DNA of 45,368 bases, taken from NCBI GenBank assembly GCA_903919205.1, contig CAIXHE010000147.1, positions 1 through 45,368 on the forward strand. Reading direction: 5' to 3'. Positions 17,445 to 26,306 of this stretch are shown here, piece after piece. The first letter of the stretch is position 1; every line of letters begins with the position of its first letter. The translations under genes and the position numbers were made by a program. The stretch comes from an uncultured Opitutaceae bacterium (GTDB lineage: Bacteria; Verrucomicrobiota; Verrucomicrobiia; Opitutales; Opitutaceae). Below the pieces are notes generated by a model. The model worked only from the letters and a program-made list of their open reading frames with translations, made no database searches and had not been told where the DNA came from.

Positions 17445-18974
17445 ATGACCACTCCCCTCCATTCCACCCTTCTTCGGCGGGCCCTCCTGGGCGCCGCCCT
17501 CGGCGCCGCCGCCACGGCCGGCGTCTTCGCCGCCATCGAGAGCGGCCCCACCGCCCCCCATGCTCTCTCGCTCCACCGCGACGAGGCCGACGTGAACCGC
17601 GGCGCCCTCGAGTCCGCGAGCTTCGCCAGCGTCGTCAAGCGCGTGTCCCCGAGCATCGTCAAGATCACCGTCCAGATCAAACCCCGCCGCGTCATGATGA
17701 ACGGCCCGGAGGGGCAGAACCCCGCGATGAACGACCCCTTGTTCCGGCACTTCTTCGGCAACCAGATCCCCCAGGCGCCCGACGTGCCCGAGAGCGGGCT
17801 CGGCTCAGGCGTCATCGTCAGCCCCGACGGCTACATCGTCACGAACAACCACGTGGTCGACGGCGCCAAGGAGGTGACGGTCACCCTCGGCGACGGCCGC
17901 GAGTTCCAGGCCCGGGTGGTCGGCCGCGACCCCCAGACCGACATCGCGCTGATCAAGGTGCCCGCCAAGGACCTGCCCTCCATCACCTTCGCGGCCAGCC
18001 GCAAGGTGGAGGTCGGCGACCGCGTGCTCGCGATCGGCAACCCCTTCGGCATCGGTGAGACCGTGACGACCGGCATCGTGAGCGCCACCAGCCGGCGCGC
18101 CGGCCTCGGGCTCAAGTACGAGGACTTCATCCAGACCGACGCGGCGATCAACCCCGGCAACTCCGGCGGCGCGCTCGTCGACGTGCAGGGCCGCCTGGTC
18201 GGCATCAACACGGCCATCCTCAGCCGCAGCGGCGGCTTCCAGGGCGTCGGCCTCGCGGTTCCCGCCGACCTGGTGGGCAACGTGGTCGACAACCTGGTCG
18301 AGCACGGCAAGGTGGTGCGCGGCTACCTGGGCGTCGGCATCCAGGACCTGACGCCCACGCTCGCGGACTCCTTCGGCATCAAGGCCAAGGGCGGCGCGCT
18401 CGTCACCGACGTGCAGCCCGGCAGCCCGGCCGCCCGCGCGGGGATCAGGAGCGGCGACGTGGTCACCTCGATCAACGGCCAGCCGGTCGACGGCTCGAGC
18501 CGTCTCAGCATCACGGTGGGCGAGCTCGCCCCGGGCTCCAAGGTGGCGCTCGACGTGCTGCGCGACGGCAAGTCCCAGACGGTCAGCATGGTCACGGAGG
18601 TCCGCCCCTCGGGTGACCGCCGCGACGGCGACGAGCCCGCGGGCTCCGCGGCCGACGACCAGGGCGTCCTGAACGGCGTCGGCGTCACCGACATCGACCC
18701 CAGGGCCCGCCGCGACCTGAACCTTCCCGAGCGCCTGAACGGCGCCCTGATCTCGAGCGTGGAGCCCGACTCGGCCGCCGCCCGCGCCGGCATCCGCGAG
18801 GGCGACGTCATCCTCGAGATCAACCGCCAGCCGGTCGACTCGTCCAAGGCCGCCGTCGACCTGAGCAGCGACGCCAAGTCGCGCAAGACGCTGGTCAAGC
18901 TCTGGTCCCACGGCAGCACGGTGTACGTGGTGGTCGACGAGACCCCCGCGGCCTCCGCGGACGCCGCCCAGTAA
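17445..18974 (+). CDS. Do/DegQ-type periplasmic serine protease
   Basis: A 509-residue protein with an N-terminal membrane or signal segment (about 10-30), a trypsin-like domain and two PDZ domains (about 305-400 and 415-500). The catalytic triad is H136 ('NNHVVDG'), D166 ('PQTDIALIK') and S240 ('NPGNSGGAL'). This is the layout of HtrA/DegP/DegQ, which degrade or refold damaged envelope proteins. I set the start at 'MTTPLHS', 17 codons into the open frame, because it gives a better signal sequence. A strong terminator follows, then a two-component pair that might respond to the same envelope stress; that link is guesswork. Confidence 0.94.
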   Translation: MTTPLHSTLLRRALLGAALGAAATAGVFAAIESGPTAPHALSLHRDEADVNRGALESASFASVVKRVSPSIVKITVQIKPRRVMMNGPEGQNPAMNDPLFRHFFGNQIPQAPDVPESGLGSGVIVSPDGYIVTNNHVVDGAKEVTVTLGDGREFQARVVGRDPQTDIALIKVPAKDLPSITFAASRKVEVGDRVLAIGNPFGIGETVTTGIVSATSRRAGLGLKYEDFIQTDAAINPGNSGGALVDVQGRLVGINTAILSRSGGFQGVGLAVPADLVGNVVDNLVEHGKVVRGYLGVGIQDLTPTLADSFGIKAKGGALVTDVQPGSPAARAGIRSGDVVTSINGQPVDGSSRLSITVGELAPGSKVALDVLRDGKSQTVSMVTEVRPSGDRRDGDEPAGSAADDQGVLNGVGVTDIDPRARRDLNLPERLNGALISSVEPDSAAARAGIREGDVILEINRQPVDSSKAAVDLSSDAKSRKTLVKLWSHGSTVYVVVDETPAASADAAQ

Positions 18975-19016
18975 GGCCCCCTTTAGCGTAGGTCAGTTGT
19001 GTTGTATTAGTGTTGG

Positions 19017-19057
19017 GTGACACCGGCCGGGTAGCACGGCCGGTGTCACTTTTTTTT
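19017..19057 (+). terminator. Strong rho-independent terminator
   Basis: A perfect 13-bp stem (GTGACACCGGCCG with its complement) has a 7-base loop and is followed by eight Ts. It ends the protease transcript and isolates it from the response regulator gene, whose start is 52 bp further on. Confidence 0.95.
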
Positions 19058-19108
19058 GCCCCCACTCCTCCCTTTGCAACCGCCCCCCGGTGCTCCACAC
19101 TCCCGCCC

Positions 19109-19780
19109 ATGCGCGTGCTCGTCGTCGAAGATGATGCCAAGATCGCCTCGTTCGTGGTCCGTGGCCTGAAGCAGGCCGGCTACGCCGTGGACCATGCCAA
19201 GGACGGCGAGACCGGACTCGCGCTGGCGGAGTGCACCGACTACGACGCGGCGATCATGGACGTGATGCTGCCGGGCCTCGACGGGTTCAGCCTCGTGAAG
19301 CGGCTTCGCGCCGCGAGGAAGGGCCTGCCGGTCCTCTTCCTGAGCGCCAAGGGCGCGGTCGACGACCGCGTGCGCGGGCTGGAGAGCGGCGGCGACGACT
19401 ACCTGACCAAGCCCTTCGCGTTCTCCGAGCTGCTGGCGCGCGTGCAGGCGCTGATCCGCAGGGCGACGCACGCCCCGGACACGACGCGGCTCTCCTCGGG
19501 CGACGTCTCGCTCGACCTGGTCACGCGCGAGGTCACCCGGGGGGGCGAGCGCGTCGAGCTCCAGCCGCGCGAGTTCGCGCTGCTCGCGTTCCTGCTGCGC
19601 CACGCGGGGCGCCCCGTCAGCAAGACGAAGATCCTCGAGCAGGTCTGGGACTACGGCTTCGACCCCCAGACCAACGTGGTCGACGTCGTGATGCACCGGC
19701 TGCGGGCCAAGATCGACCCCGAGCACACCCGCATCGAGACGATGCGCGGGGTGGGCTACGTCTTCCGCCCCCATGCTTGA
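19109..19780 (+). CDS. OmpR-family response regulator
   Basis: A 223-residue regulator. The receiver domain (1-118) has acidic residues E7-D8-D9, phospho-acceptor D51 ('IMDVMLPG'), S79 and K101 ('YLTKPF'). The winged-helix DNA-binding domain (about 125-222) shows 'LQPREFALLAFLLRHAG' and 'VDVVMHRLRAKID', typical of the OmpR/PhoB group and close in style to CusR/CopR/QseB. The start follows CACACTCCCGCCC. Its end overlaps the kinase gene by 8 bp, so the pair is translated together. The target genes are not evident; the adjacent DegQ-type gene is a candidate. Confidence 0.95.
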   Translation: MRVLVVEDDAKIASFVVRGLKQAGYAVDHAKDGETGLALAECTDYDAAIMDVMLPGLDGFSLVKRLRAARKGLPVLFLSAKGAVDDRVRGLESGGDDYLTKPFAFSELLARVQALIRRATHAPDTTRLSSGDVSLDLVTREVTRGGERVELQPREFALLAFLLRHAGRPVSKTKILEQVWDYGFDPQTNVVDVVMHRLRAKIDPEHTRIETMRGVGYVFRPHA

Positions 19781-21191
19781 GCGCTTCCGGCAGTCCCTGG
19801 CGATCCGGCTCGCCGTCCTGTACACCCTGGTGTTCGCGGCGGGGGCGGCCGCGCTCTTCGGCGTGCTCTACTGGGTGCTCGCCCGCTCGCTCGAGCTGCG
19901 CGAGCGCGACGTGCTCGTGCAGCGTGCGCAGATGTACGCGCGCGCCTACGCCGAGGGGGGGCCGGCGCTCCTGCGCGCCCGGCTGAGCGCCGACGCCTCG
20001 CCCGAGGTGCGCTCGCTCTTCGTGCGCCTGCTCGACGCCGGCGGGGGCACGCTCTTCGCCACCATCCCCTCGGACTGGGTGGAGGCGCAGGTCGAGCGCC
20101 GCCTCGTGCCCGACGGCTGGGGCGGCTGGAATTCCCAGGAGATCCACTCGGTGCGCATCCCGCGCGACGACGCGCGCGACTTCACCGTGGCCTCGCAGCT
20201 GCTCCCCGACGGGAGGCTGATCCAGGTCGCCCACAGCACGGAGAGCCGGGCGCTTCTGCTCGGCCCGCTCCGGCGCGACTTCGCGGGGGTGGGTGCGGTC
20301 GCCCTGCTGCTCTCGCTCTCGGCGGGCACGGTGATCGCGTGGAGGTCGACACGGCCCCTGCGGGAGGTCGCAGACACCGCGCGGCGCATCATCGACACGG
20401 ACGACCTCTCCGCCCGCGTGCCCGCGCCGCAGGGAAGCGGCGAGCTGGCGCTCCTCGCGCGCCAGTTGAACGCGCTGCTCGACAAGAACGAGCGGCACGT
20501 GCGGGTGCTGCGCGAGACGCTCGACGACCTCGCCCACGACCTGCGCACGCCGCTCACGCGGCTGCGGGGCACCGCCGAGCTGGCCCTCGGCGACGGGGGC
20601 GATCCCGCGGAGGCGCGTTCCGCGCTTGCCGACTGCGTGGAGGAGACGGACCGGGTGCTGCATCTGCTGGAGGTGCTCCTCGACGTGTCGGCGGCGGAGG
20701 GCGGCGCCCTCGCCCTGCACAAGGAGCGCGTGGACATGCGCGACCTGGTGCGCCGCGCGGTGGACCTGTACAGCGAGGTGGCCGAGCACAAGGCGATCGA
20801 GCTGCGCACCCAGCTGGACGCGCCCTCGGAGCTGGTCGGAGACCCGGTTCGCCTGGGCCAGGCCCTCTCCAACCTGGTGGACAACGCCCTCAAGTACACG
20901 CCGGACGGCGGCCGCGTGACGGTCGAGGCCGCGGCGGAGGCCGGCGCGGTGACGGTCACCGTCACCGACAACGGGCCCGGGGTCCCGCAGGCCGAGCGCG
21001 ACGCCATCTGGCGGCGGCTCTACCGGGGCGACGCCAGCCGGTCCCAGCGGGGCCTCGGCCTCGGGCTCACACTCGTGAAGGCGGTGGCGGAGGCCCACGG
21101 GGGCGCGGCCTCGGTGGAGGACGCGCCCGGGGGCGGCGCGCGCTTCCGGCTTCGGGTCCCCGCCGGCCTGCCGGCCGCCGCACAGCCCTAG
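19773..21191 (+). CDS. Sensor histidine kinase of the two-component pair
   Basis: A 472-residue inner-membrane kinase. Transmembrane helices lie at about 12-36 and 170-190, enclosing a periplasmic sensor of some 130 residues. A HAMP segment follows (about 190-243), then HisKA with H255 in 'DDLAHDLRTPLTRLRG', and an HATPase domain with 'NLVDNALKYTPDGG', 'DNGPGVP' and 'GLGLGLTLVKAV'. It should phosphorylate the response regulator encoded just upstream with an 8-bp overlap. The sensor region has no recognisable ligand domain. The general build resembles CusS/QseC-type kinases, which often sense metals or envelope signals. Confidence 0.95.
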   Translation: MLERFRQSLAIRLAVLYTLVFAAGAAALFGVLYWVLARSLELRERDVLVQRAQMYARAYAEGGPALLRARLSADASPEVRSLFVRLLDAGGGTLFATIPSDWVEAQVERRLVPDGWGGWNSQEIHSVRIPRDDARDFTVASQLLPDGRLIQVAHSTESRALLLGPLRRDFAGVGAVALLLSLSAGTVIAWRSTRPLREVADTARRIIDTDDLSARVPAPQGSGELALLARQLNALLDKNERHVRVLRETLDDLAHDLRTPLTRLRGTAELALGDGGDPAEARSALADCVEETDRVLHLLEVLLDVSAAEGGALALHKERVDMRDLVRRAVDLYSEVAEHKAIELRTQLDAPSELVGDPVRLGQALSNLVDNALKYTPDGGRVTVEAAAEAGAVTVTVTDNGPGVPQAERDAIWRRLYRGDASRSQRGLGLGLTLVKAVAEAHGGAASVEDAPGGGARFRLRVPAGLPAAAQP

Positions 21192-21299
21192 GGGCCCGAC
21201 CTTCAATCCACTTGCCGATTGCGCCGGGTCGGTGCAGCTTAGCCGCCGTGTCGCCGGGTGCGGCACCCGACGGACTCCTCCACCGCAGACTCCCCTCCC

Positions 21300-23021
21300 A
21301 TGAAGCCTGGTTCCCCTCGCACCGCCCTCGCCCGCCTCCTGCTCCTCGGACTAGGCTCCGCCGCCCTGGCCCGCGCCGAGGGCGACCCGGCCCGCGGCCG
21401 CGCCCTCTTCCAGCAGTCATGCGCGCTCTGCCACGCCTCGCTGCTCGGGCCCGGCAACCAGCCGGTGTCCGGCCAGGGGCCGAGCCTGGTGGGCGTCGTG
21501 GGGCGGAAGGCGGCCTCGCTCAAGAACTTCAACTACTCGTCCGCCCTGGCGGCCTCGGGGCTCACTTGGGACCCGGCCACGCTGTCCCGCTTCCTCGCAG
21601 GCCCGACCGCGCTCGTGCCCGGAACCACGATGCCCTACGCCGTCGTGAGCCTGGCCGACCGGCAGGACGTGGTGGCCTACCTCTCGACGCTCGAGGCCGG
21701 TCCGGCCCCGGCGACGATGGCTGCCGAGGCGCCCGCGACCGGCGAGGGCACCGACGCGAACGACTGGCACCATGACGCCCCCGGGGTGCGCCACCATGTG
21801 GAGCTCTCGGCCCTGGCCGCCCCCTTCGCGACCGCCTCCGCGGGCAACGGCCCGAAGGTCCTGCCGCAGCGGGACGGTGACCACGTGTCGGTTCCGAAGG
21901 GCTTCAAGGTGCAGCTCTTCGCATCGTCGCTGGCGGGACCCCGGCTCATGCGCGTGGCCCCCAACGGGGACCTCTTCGTCGCCGAGACCAACCACGGCCA
22001 GATCGAGGTGATCCGGGCCGCCGACGGCTCGAACAACCCCTCCGCACACGAGGTCTTCGCCAAGGGGCTCCAGGGGCCCTTCGGCATCGCCTTCTTTCCC
22101 CAGGACGGCGACCCGAAGTGGGTCTACGTGGCCACCCTCAACGCCGTGGTGCGCTTCCCCTATGTCAGCGGCGACATGACGGCGCGCGGCAAGCCCGAGA
22201 CGGTCGTGCCCGAGCTCGCCCCGCGGGCCTCCGGCGGCCACACGACCCGCGACGTGGCGTTCTCGCCCGACGGCAAGCGGATGTTCATCTCGGTCGGCTC
22301 GGCCTCCAACGTGGCCGAGGGCATGTCCGCCAAGACCCCGGAGGAGATCGCCCAGTGGGAGGCCGGGCACGGGCTCGGCTCCGCGTGGGACGGCGAGACG
22401 CACCGCGCCAACGTCCTGGTCACCGACCCCGAGGGCAAGGCGCCCCTCGCCGTGTACGCGTCGGGGATCCGAAACCCGGTGGGCCTCGCCGTCCAGCCGG
22501 CGACCGGCCAGCTCTGGACGTCCACCAACGAGCGCGACGGGCTGGGCGACGACCTGGTGCCCGACTACGTGACCAGCGTGCGCGAGGGCCACTACTACGG
22601 CTGGCCCTGGTACTACATGGGCAACCACGAGGACCCGCGCCATGCGCGCGAGCGCCCGGACCTGGCCGGCAAGGCCACCGTGCCCGACGTTCCGGTGCAG
22701 TCGCACTCGGCGGCGCTCCAGATCGCCTTCTACACGGCCACCTCCGGCAGCGAGGTGTTCCCGGCTGAGTACCGCGGCGACCTCTTCGTGGCCTTCCACG
22801 GCTCCTGGAACCGCAGCAACCGCACCGGCTACAAGGTGGTGCGGGTTCTGTTCCACAACGGCGTCCCCACGGGGGAATACGAGGATTTCCTGACCGGGTT
22901 CGTCCAGGACGCAAAGAGCGTGTGGGGCCGCCCGGTGGGCGTCGCCGTGGCGCACGACGGGGCGCTCCTGGTCTCCGAGGACGGCGCGGGGCGAATCTTC
23001 CGGATCACTCCCGAGCGCTGA
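21300..23021 (+). CDS. Cytochrome c fused to a PQQ-type sugar/sorbosone dehydrogenase
   Basis: A 573-residue exported protein. After a signal peptide (1-26) comes a class I cytochrome c domain with C41-x-x-C44-H45 ('CALCH') and a Met ligand probably in 'PGTTMPYAV'. A Pro/Ala-rich linker (about 145-195) leads to a beta-propeller of the glucose/sorbosone dehydrogenase family ('GPRLMRVAPNGDLFVAET', 'GIRNPVGLAVQP', 'GHYYGWPWYYMG'). It probably oxidises a sugar-like substrate in the periplasm and passes electrons to its own haem. It lies five bases before 8-oxoguanine deaminase, an unusual partner. Confidence 0.88.
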   Translation: MKPGSPRTALARLLLLGLGSAALARAEGDPARGRALFQQSCALCHASLLGPGNQPVSGQGPSLVGVVGRKAASLKNFNYSSALAASGLTWDPATLSRFLAGPTALVPGTTMPYAVVSLADRQDVVAYLSTLEAGPAPATMAAEAPATGEGTDANDWHHDAPGVRHHVELSALAAPFATASAGNGPKVLPQRDGDHVSVPKGFKVQLFASSLAGPRLMRVAPNGDLFVAETNHGQIEVIRAADGSNNPSAHEVFAKGLQGPFGIAFFPQDGDPKWVYVATLNAVVRFPYVSGDMTARGKPETVVPELAPRASGGHTTRDVAFSPDGKRMFISVGSASNVAEGMSAKTPEEIAQWEAGHGLGSAWDGETHRANVLVTDPEGKAPLAVYASGIRNPVGLAVQPATGQLWTSTNERDGLGDDLVPDYVTSVREGHYYGWPWYYMGNHEDPRHARERPDLAGKATVPDVPVQSHSAALQIAFYTATSGSEVFPAEYRGDLFVAFHGSWNRSNRTGYKVVRVLFHNGVPTGEYEDFLTGFVQDAKSVWGRPVGVAVAHDGALLVSEDGAGRIFRITPER

Positions 23022-23026
23022 GCGGC

Positions 23027-24424
23027 ATGACGCGCCCCCCCGACTCCACCCCGGCGGGGGCGCAGGCGCGCCCGCGCACGCTCCTCGTGCGCAACGCCGA
23101 CGTGCTCGTGACCATGGACGGCGCCCGGCGCGAGATCCGCGGCGGGGGACTCTACGCGGAGGACAACCGCATCGTCGCGGTCGGGCCGAGCGGGGAGCTG
23201 CCCGCGACCGCGGACCGCGTGCTCGACCTGGCGGGGCATGCCGTCATCCCCGGGCTCGTCAACACGCACCACCACATGTTCCAGTGCCTCACCCGGGTGC
23301 TCCCGGCGGCCCAGGACGACTCGCTCTTCGGCTGGCTCGAGGCCCTCTACCCGGTGTGGTCGCGCCTGACGCCGGAGATGCTACGGGTGGCGACCCTGAC
23401 GGCCATGGCCGAGCTGCTTCAGTCGGGATGCACCACCTCGAGCGACCACCTCTATCTGTACCCCAACGGCTGCCGCCTCGAGGACAGCCTGCAGTCCGCC
23501 TCCGAGATCGGCATGCGCTTCCACGCGACGCGCGGCAGCATGAGCGTCGGCCGCAGCCAGGGCGGGCTCCCCCCGGACATCCTGACCGAGCGCGAGCCGG
23601 CGATCCTCGCCGACTGCCAGCGCCTGATCGAGTCCCACCACGACGCCCGGCGCCTGTCGATGGTGCGCATCGGCGTCGCCCCGTGCTCGCCGTTCTCGGT
23701 GAGCCGCGACCTGATGCGCGAGTCGGCCGCGCTGGCCCGCTCGATGAAGGTCTCGCTGCACACGCACCTGGCCGAGAACGACCACGACGTGGCCTACAGC
23801 CGCGAGAAGTTCGGCAGGACGCCGGCCGAGTACGCCGAGGAGCTGGGCTGGACGGGCCCGGACGTGTGGCACGCCCACTGCGTGAAGCTGGACGACGCCG
23901 GGATCGACCTCTTCGCGCGCACGGGCACCGGCGTGGCGCACTGCCCCTGCTCGAACATGCGCCTCGGATCGGGCATCGCGCCGGTCTGCCGCATGGTGGA
24001 GCGGGGCGTTCCGGTCGGGATCGGCGTGGACGGGTCGGCCTCGAACGACGGGGCCCAGATGCTGGGAGAGGTGCGCCAGGCGATTCTGCTCCAGAGGGTG
24101 GGCCTCGGGGCGACCGCGATGACCGCGCGCCAGGCCCTCGAGGTGGCGACGCTCGGCGGAGCGCGCGTGCTTGGCCGCGACGACATCGGGGCCCTCGCCC
24201 CGGGCATGGCGGCGGACTTCGCGGCGTTCGACCTGCGCGGCGCGAACATGGCCGGCGCCCATCACGACCCGGTGGCGGCCCTGGTCTTCTGTGCTCCTGA
24301 GCGGGCCTCCTGGGTCGTCGTGAACGGCCGCGTGGTGGTCGAGGGGGGCGCGCTCGCCACCGTGGACCTTCCCGCCGTGCTCGAGCTCCACAACCGCCTG
24401 AGCATCAAGCTTGTGCAGGGGTAG
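23027..24424 (+). CDS. 8-oxoguanine deaminase
   Basis: A 465-residue cytosolic metal-dependent amidohydrolase. It converts 8-oxoguanine to urate. Metal ligands match the TRZ/ATZ-guanine deaminase group: H81 and H83 ('NTHHHM'), H247 ('HTHLAEN'), H284 ('WHAHCVKL') and D335 ('GIGVDGSASND'). The segments 'LVTMDGARREI', 'SDHLYLYPNGCRLEDS' and 'HATRGSMSVGRSQGGLPPD' are characteristic of 8-oxoguanine deaminases rather than of AtzA/TrzN. The start is five bases after the upstream dehydrogenase stop. Its 3' end overlaps the convergent ABC gene by 20 bp, which also marks a change in base composition. Confidence 0.9.
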   Translation: MTRPPDSTPAGAQARPRTLLVRNADVLVTMDGARREIRGGGLYAEDNRIVAVGPSGELPATADRVLDLAGHAVIPGLVNTHHHMFQCLTRVLPAAQDDSLFGWLEALYPVWSRLTPEMLRVATLTAMAELLQSGCTTSSDHLYLYPNGCRLEDSLQSASEIGMRFHATRGSMSVGRSQGGLPPDILTEREPAILADCQRLIESHHDARRLSMVRIGVAPCSPFSVSRDLMRESAALARSMKVSLHTHLAENDHDVAYSREKFGRTPAEYAEELGWTGPDVWHAHCVKLDDAGIDLFARTGTGVAHCPCSNMRLGSGIAPVCRMVERGVPVGIGVDGSASNDGAQMLGEVRQAILLQRVGLGATAMTARQALEVATLGGARVLGRDDIGALAPGMAADFAAFDLRGANMAGAHHDPVAALVFCAPERASWVVVNGRVVVEGGALATVDLPAVLELHNRLSIKLVQG

Positions 24425-26306
24425 ACCCCCGCTTCTCTGCGGTCGTTGAGCCGGGTCTCGACGGGTCAGGAGCTTCAATCTGCAGGAACTGACGGTACAG
24501 CGCGGCATAACGGCCTCGACGCGCAAGCAGCTCACGATGGCCGCCCTGCTCGGCGATCCGTCCTTTTTCGAGGACAAGAATGAGGTCGGCTTGTCGGATC
24601 GTGCTCAGGCGGTGGGCCACGACGAAGCTGGTCCGGCCCCGCAGAAGCAGGGAAAGGGCCTTCTGCAGGCGCATGTCCGTCAGGGCATCGATCGCGCTGG
24701 TCGCCTCGTCGAGCACCACGAGGCGAGGGTTGGGCAGGAATGCACGCGCAAAGCACACCAACTGGCGCTGACCCAGCGACAACCCTGCGCCGTTTTCACC
24801 CACCTTCGTCTCAAAGCCGAGGGGAAGCGATTCGATGAGGTCGAGCGAGTCGAGCCCCTCCACCGCCGCCCGCACCTCGGCGTCGGTCGCCTCCGGGCGC
24901 CCAAAGCGGATGTTATCCGCCACGGTGCCCGAGAACAGGACGTTCTGCTGGAGCACAATGCCGAGATTTGCGTGAAGGGACGCGCTGGTGACGCTGCGGA
25001 TCTCGTGACCGTCGATCAGGACCTCCCCATGCGTGGGAAGGTAGAATTTCGCCACGAGGTTAATGATGGAGCTCTTCCCGCTGCCCGTGTGCCCCACGAG
25101 CGCGATGGTCTGATCCGCCTCGGCCACAAAGCTGACTCCCCGCAGCACGAGCTTGCTCGGGTCGTAGCCGAAGGAGACCCCGCGAAACTCCACCCGACAC
25201 CCGGTCCGCGGCAACGCGGTTGGATTCGGAAGGGCCGCGGATTGGGGCGTATCCGTCCATTCAGGCTTGAAATCCATCAGCCAGAAAATGCGCTCGGCAC
25301 CCGCCATGGCCATGAGGGCCTGGCTATAGAGCATGCCTATCACGGCTATCGGTGAGAAGAACTGGTTGGCCATCAGCAGGAAAAGGATCAGGCTCTCGAC
25401 CGTCAGGCTGGAATTCAAGAGCCGCCACCCCCCCACAAGCAGGAGGACGGCGACGAAGAACTGGCCGTTCAGCTCGAGAAGCGGCGTCAGGATTCCCGCG
25501 GTCCGCGCCAGCTGGACGTTGAATCGCGCGTGATCGGACAGGAGCCGGCGGAAGAGCCCTGCATTGACCTTCTGCCGGGCGAAGCCCTGCGTGACCCGGA
25601 TCCCGTTCACCGACTCGGTCAGCGCAGCCGTCACGTGGCCGAAGCTGCCCTGCGACTCGCGGGTGAGCCGGCTGAACTTCATGCGAAAATGCGTGTTCAC
25701 CCGCCAGAGCACCGGCGCAACGAGGGCGATCACCAGGAACAGCCGCCAGTCGCAGACCGCCATGACCGCCGCCGAGAACAGCATCTGCCCAAGCTGGACC
25801 GCGGTCATGAAGCCCACGTCCTGGATGCCCGTCCGCACGGCCTCGAGGTCGCCGGTCAGCGCGCTCAGGATCCGGCCCGCCTTGACCCGGTTGTAGAAGC
25901 TCATCGGCTGTGCCAGGAGGCTCCGGAAGATGTCCGACCGTATCCCGTTCACCGCCGTTTCGCCGAGCTCGAGGGCGAACCGCTGGCGGAAATGGAACAT
26001 GCCCTCGGTAAGGACGGCGAGGAGCGCGAATTCCAGGGTCCCTCTGGCGACCCCGTCGAAGTCGCCGTGCGCGATCGGCCCCGTGATCACCCTGGCCGCG
26101 AGCCAGACCAGGGCGGGCACCTGCGCGGATCGGATCAAGGTAAGGGCAGTCAGCAGCACCAGCTTGCGCTTGGCTGGATAGGAATAGCGGAAGAGGCGGG
26201 CGACGAGTCCCCACGCCAGCGGCTTGAAATGGGCCTCCTCCCCACCCTCGGCCGCGGGGCGCGGGAAAAGGAGCGGTTCGCGGCGGGGCGCGTCCGCGAG
26301 GCTCAT
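24405..26306 (-). CDS. ABC exporter half-transporter, catalytic partner of a heterodimer
   Basis: A 633-residue half-transporter: six-helix exporter domain (about 40-330) then an ATPase domain (about 365-610). Walker A is 'GHTGSGKSS', Walker B 'LVVLDEATSAID' with its catalytic Glu, and the signature is 'LSLGQRQ' instead of LSGGQ. The altered signature fits a heterodimer, where this motif faces the degenerate site of the partner encoded upstream. The ATGA overlap with that gene supports co-translation. Likely substrate is a drug, lipid or peptide-like compound; nothing fixes which. Codon usage is less GC-rich than in the genes outside 24.4-32 kb. Confidence 0.92.
   Translation of the reverse strand: MSLADAPRREPLLFPRPAAEGGEEAHFKPLAWGLVARLFRYSYPAKRKLVLLTALTLIRSAQVPALVWLAARVITGPIAHGDFDGVARGTLEFALLAVLTEGMFHFRQRFALELGETAVNGIRSDIFRSLLAQPMSFYNRVKAGRILSALTGDLEAVRTGIQDVGFMTAVQLGQMLFSAAVMAVCDWRLFLVIALVAPVLWRVNTHFRMKFSRLTRESQGSFGHVTAALTESVNGIRVTQGFARQKVNAGLFRRLLSDHARFNVQLARTAGILTPLLELNGQFFVAVLLLVGGWRLLNSSLTVESLILFLLMANQFFSPIAVIGMLYSQALMAMAGAERIFWLMDFKPEWTDTPQSAALPNPTALPRTGCRVEFRGVSFGYDPSKLVLRGVSFVAEADQTIALVGHTGSGKSSIINLVAKFYLPTHGEVLIDGHEIRSVTSASLHANLGIVLQQNVLFSGTVADNIRFGRPEATDAEVRAAVEGLDSLDLIESLPLGFETKVGENGAGLSLGQRQLVCFARAFLPNPRLVVLDEATSAIDALTDMRLQKALSLLLRGRTSFVVAHRLSTIRQADLILVLEKGRIAEQGGHRELLARRGRYAALYRQFLQIEAPDPSRPGSTTAEKRGSTPAQA

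Noticed and set aside
23027-24424. Atrazine chlorohydrolase or guanine deaminase as the identity of this enzyme.
   Set aside because: The segment pattern around 'SDHLYLYPNGCRLEDS' and 'GSMSVGRSQGGLPPD' fits 8-oxoguanine deaminase better.
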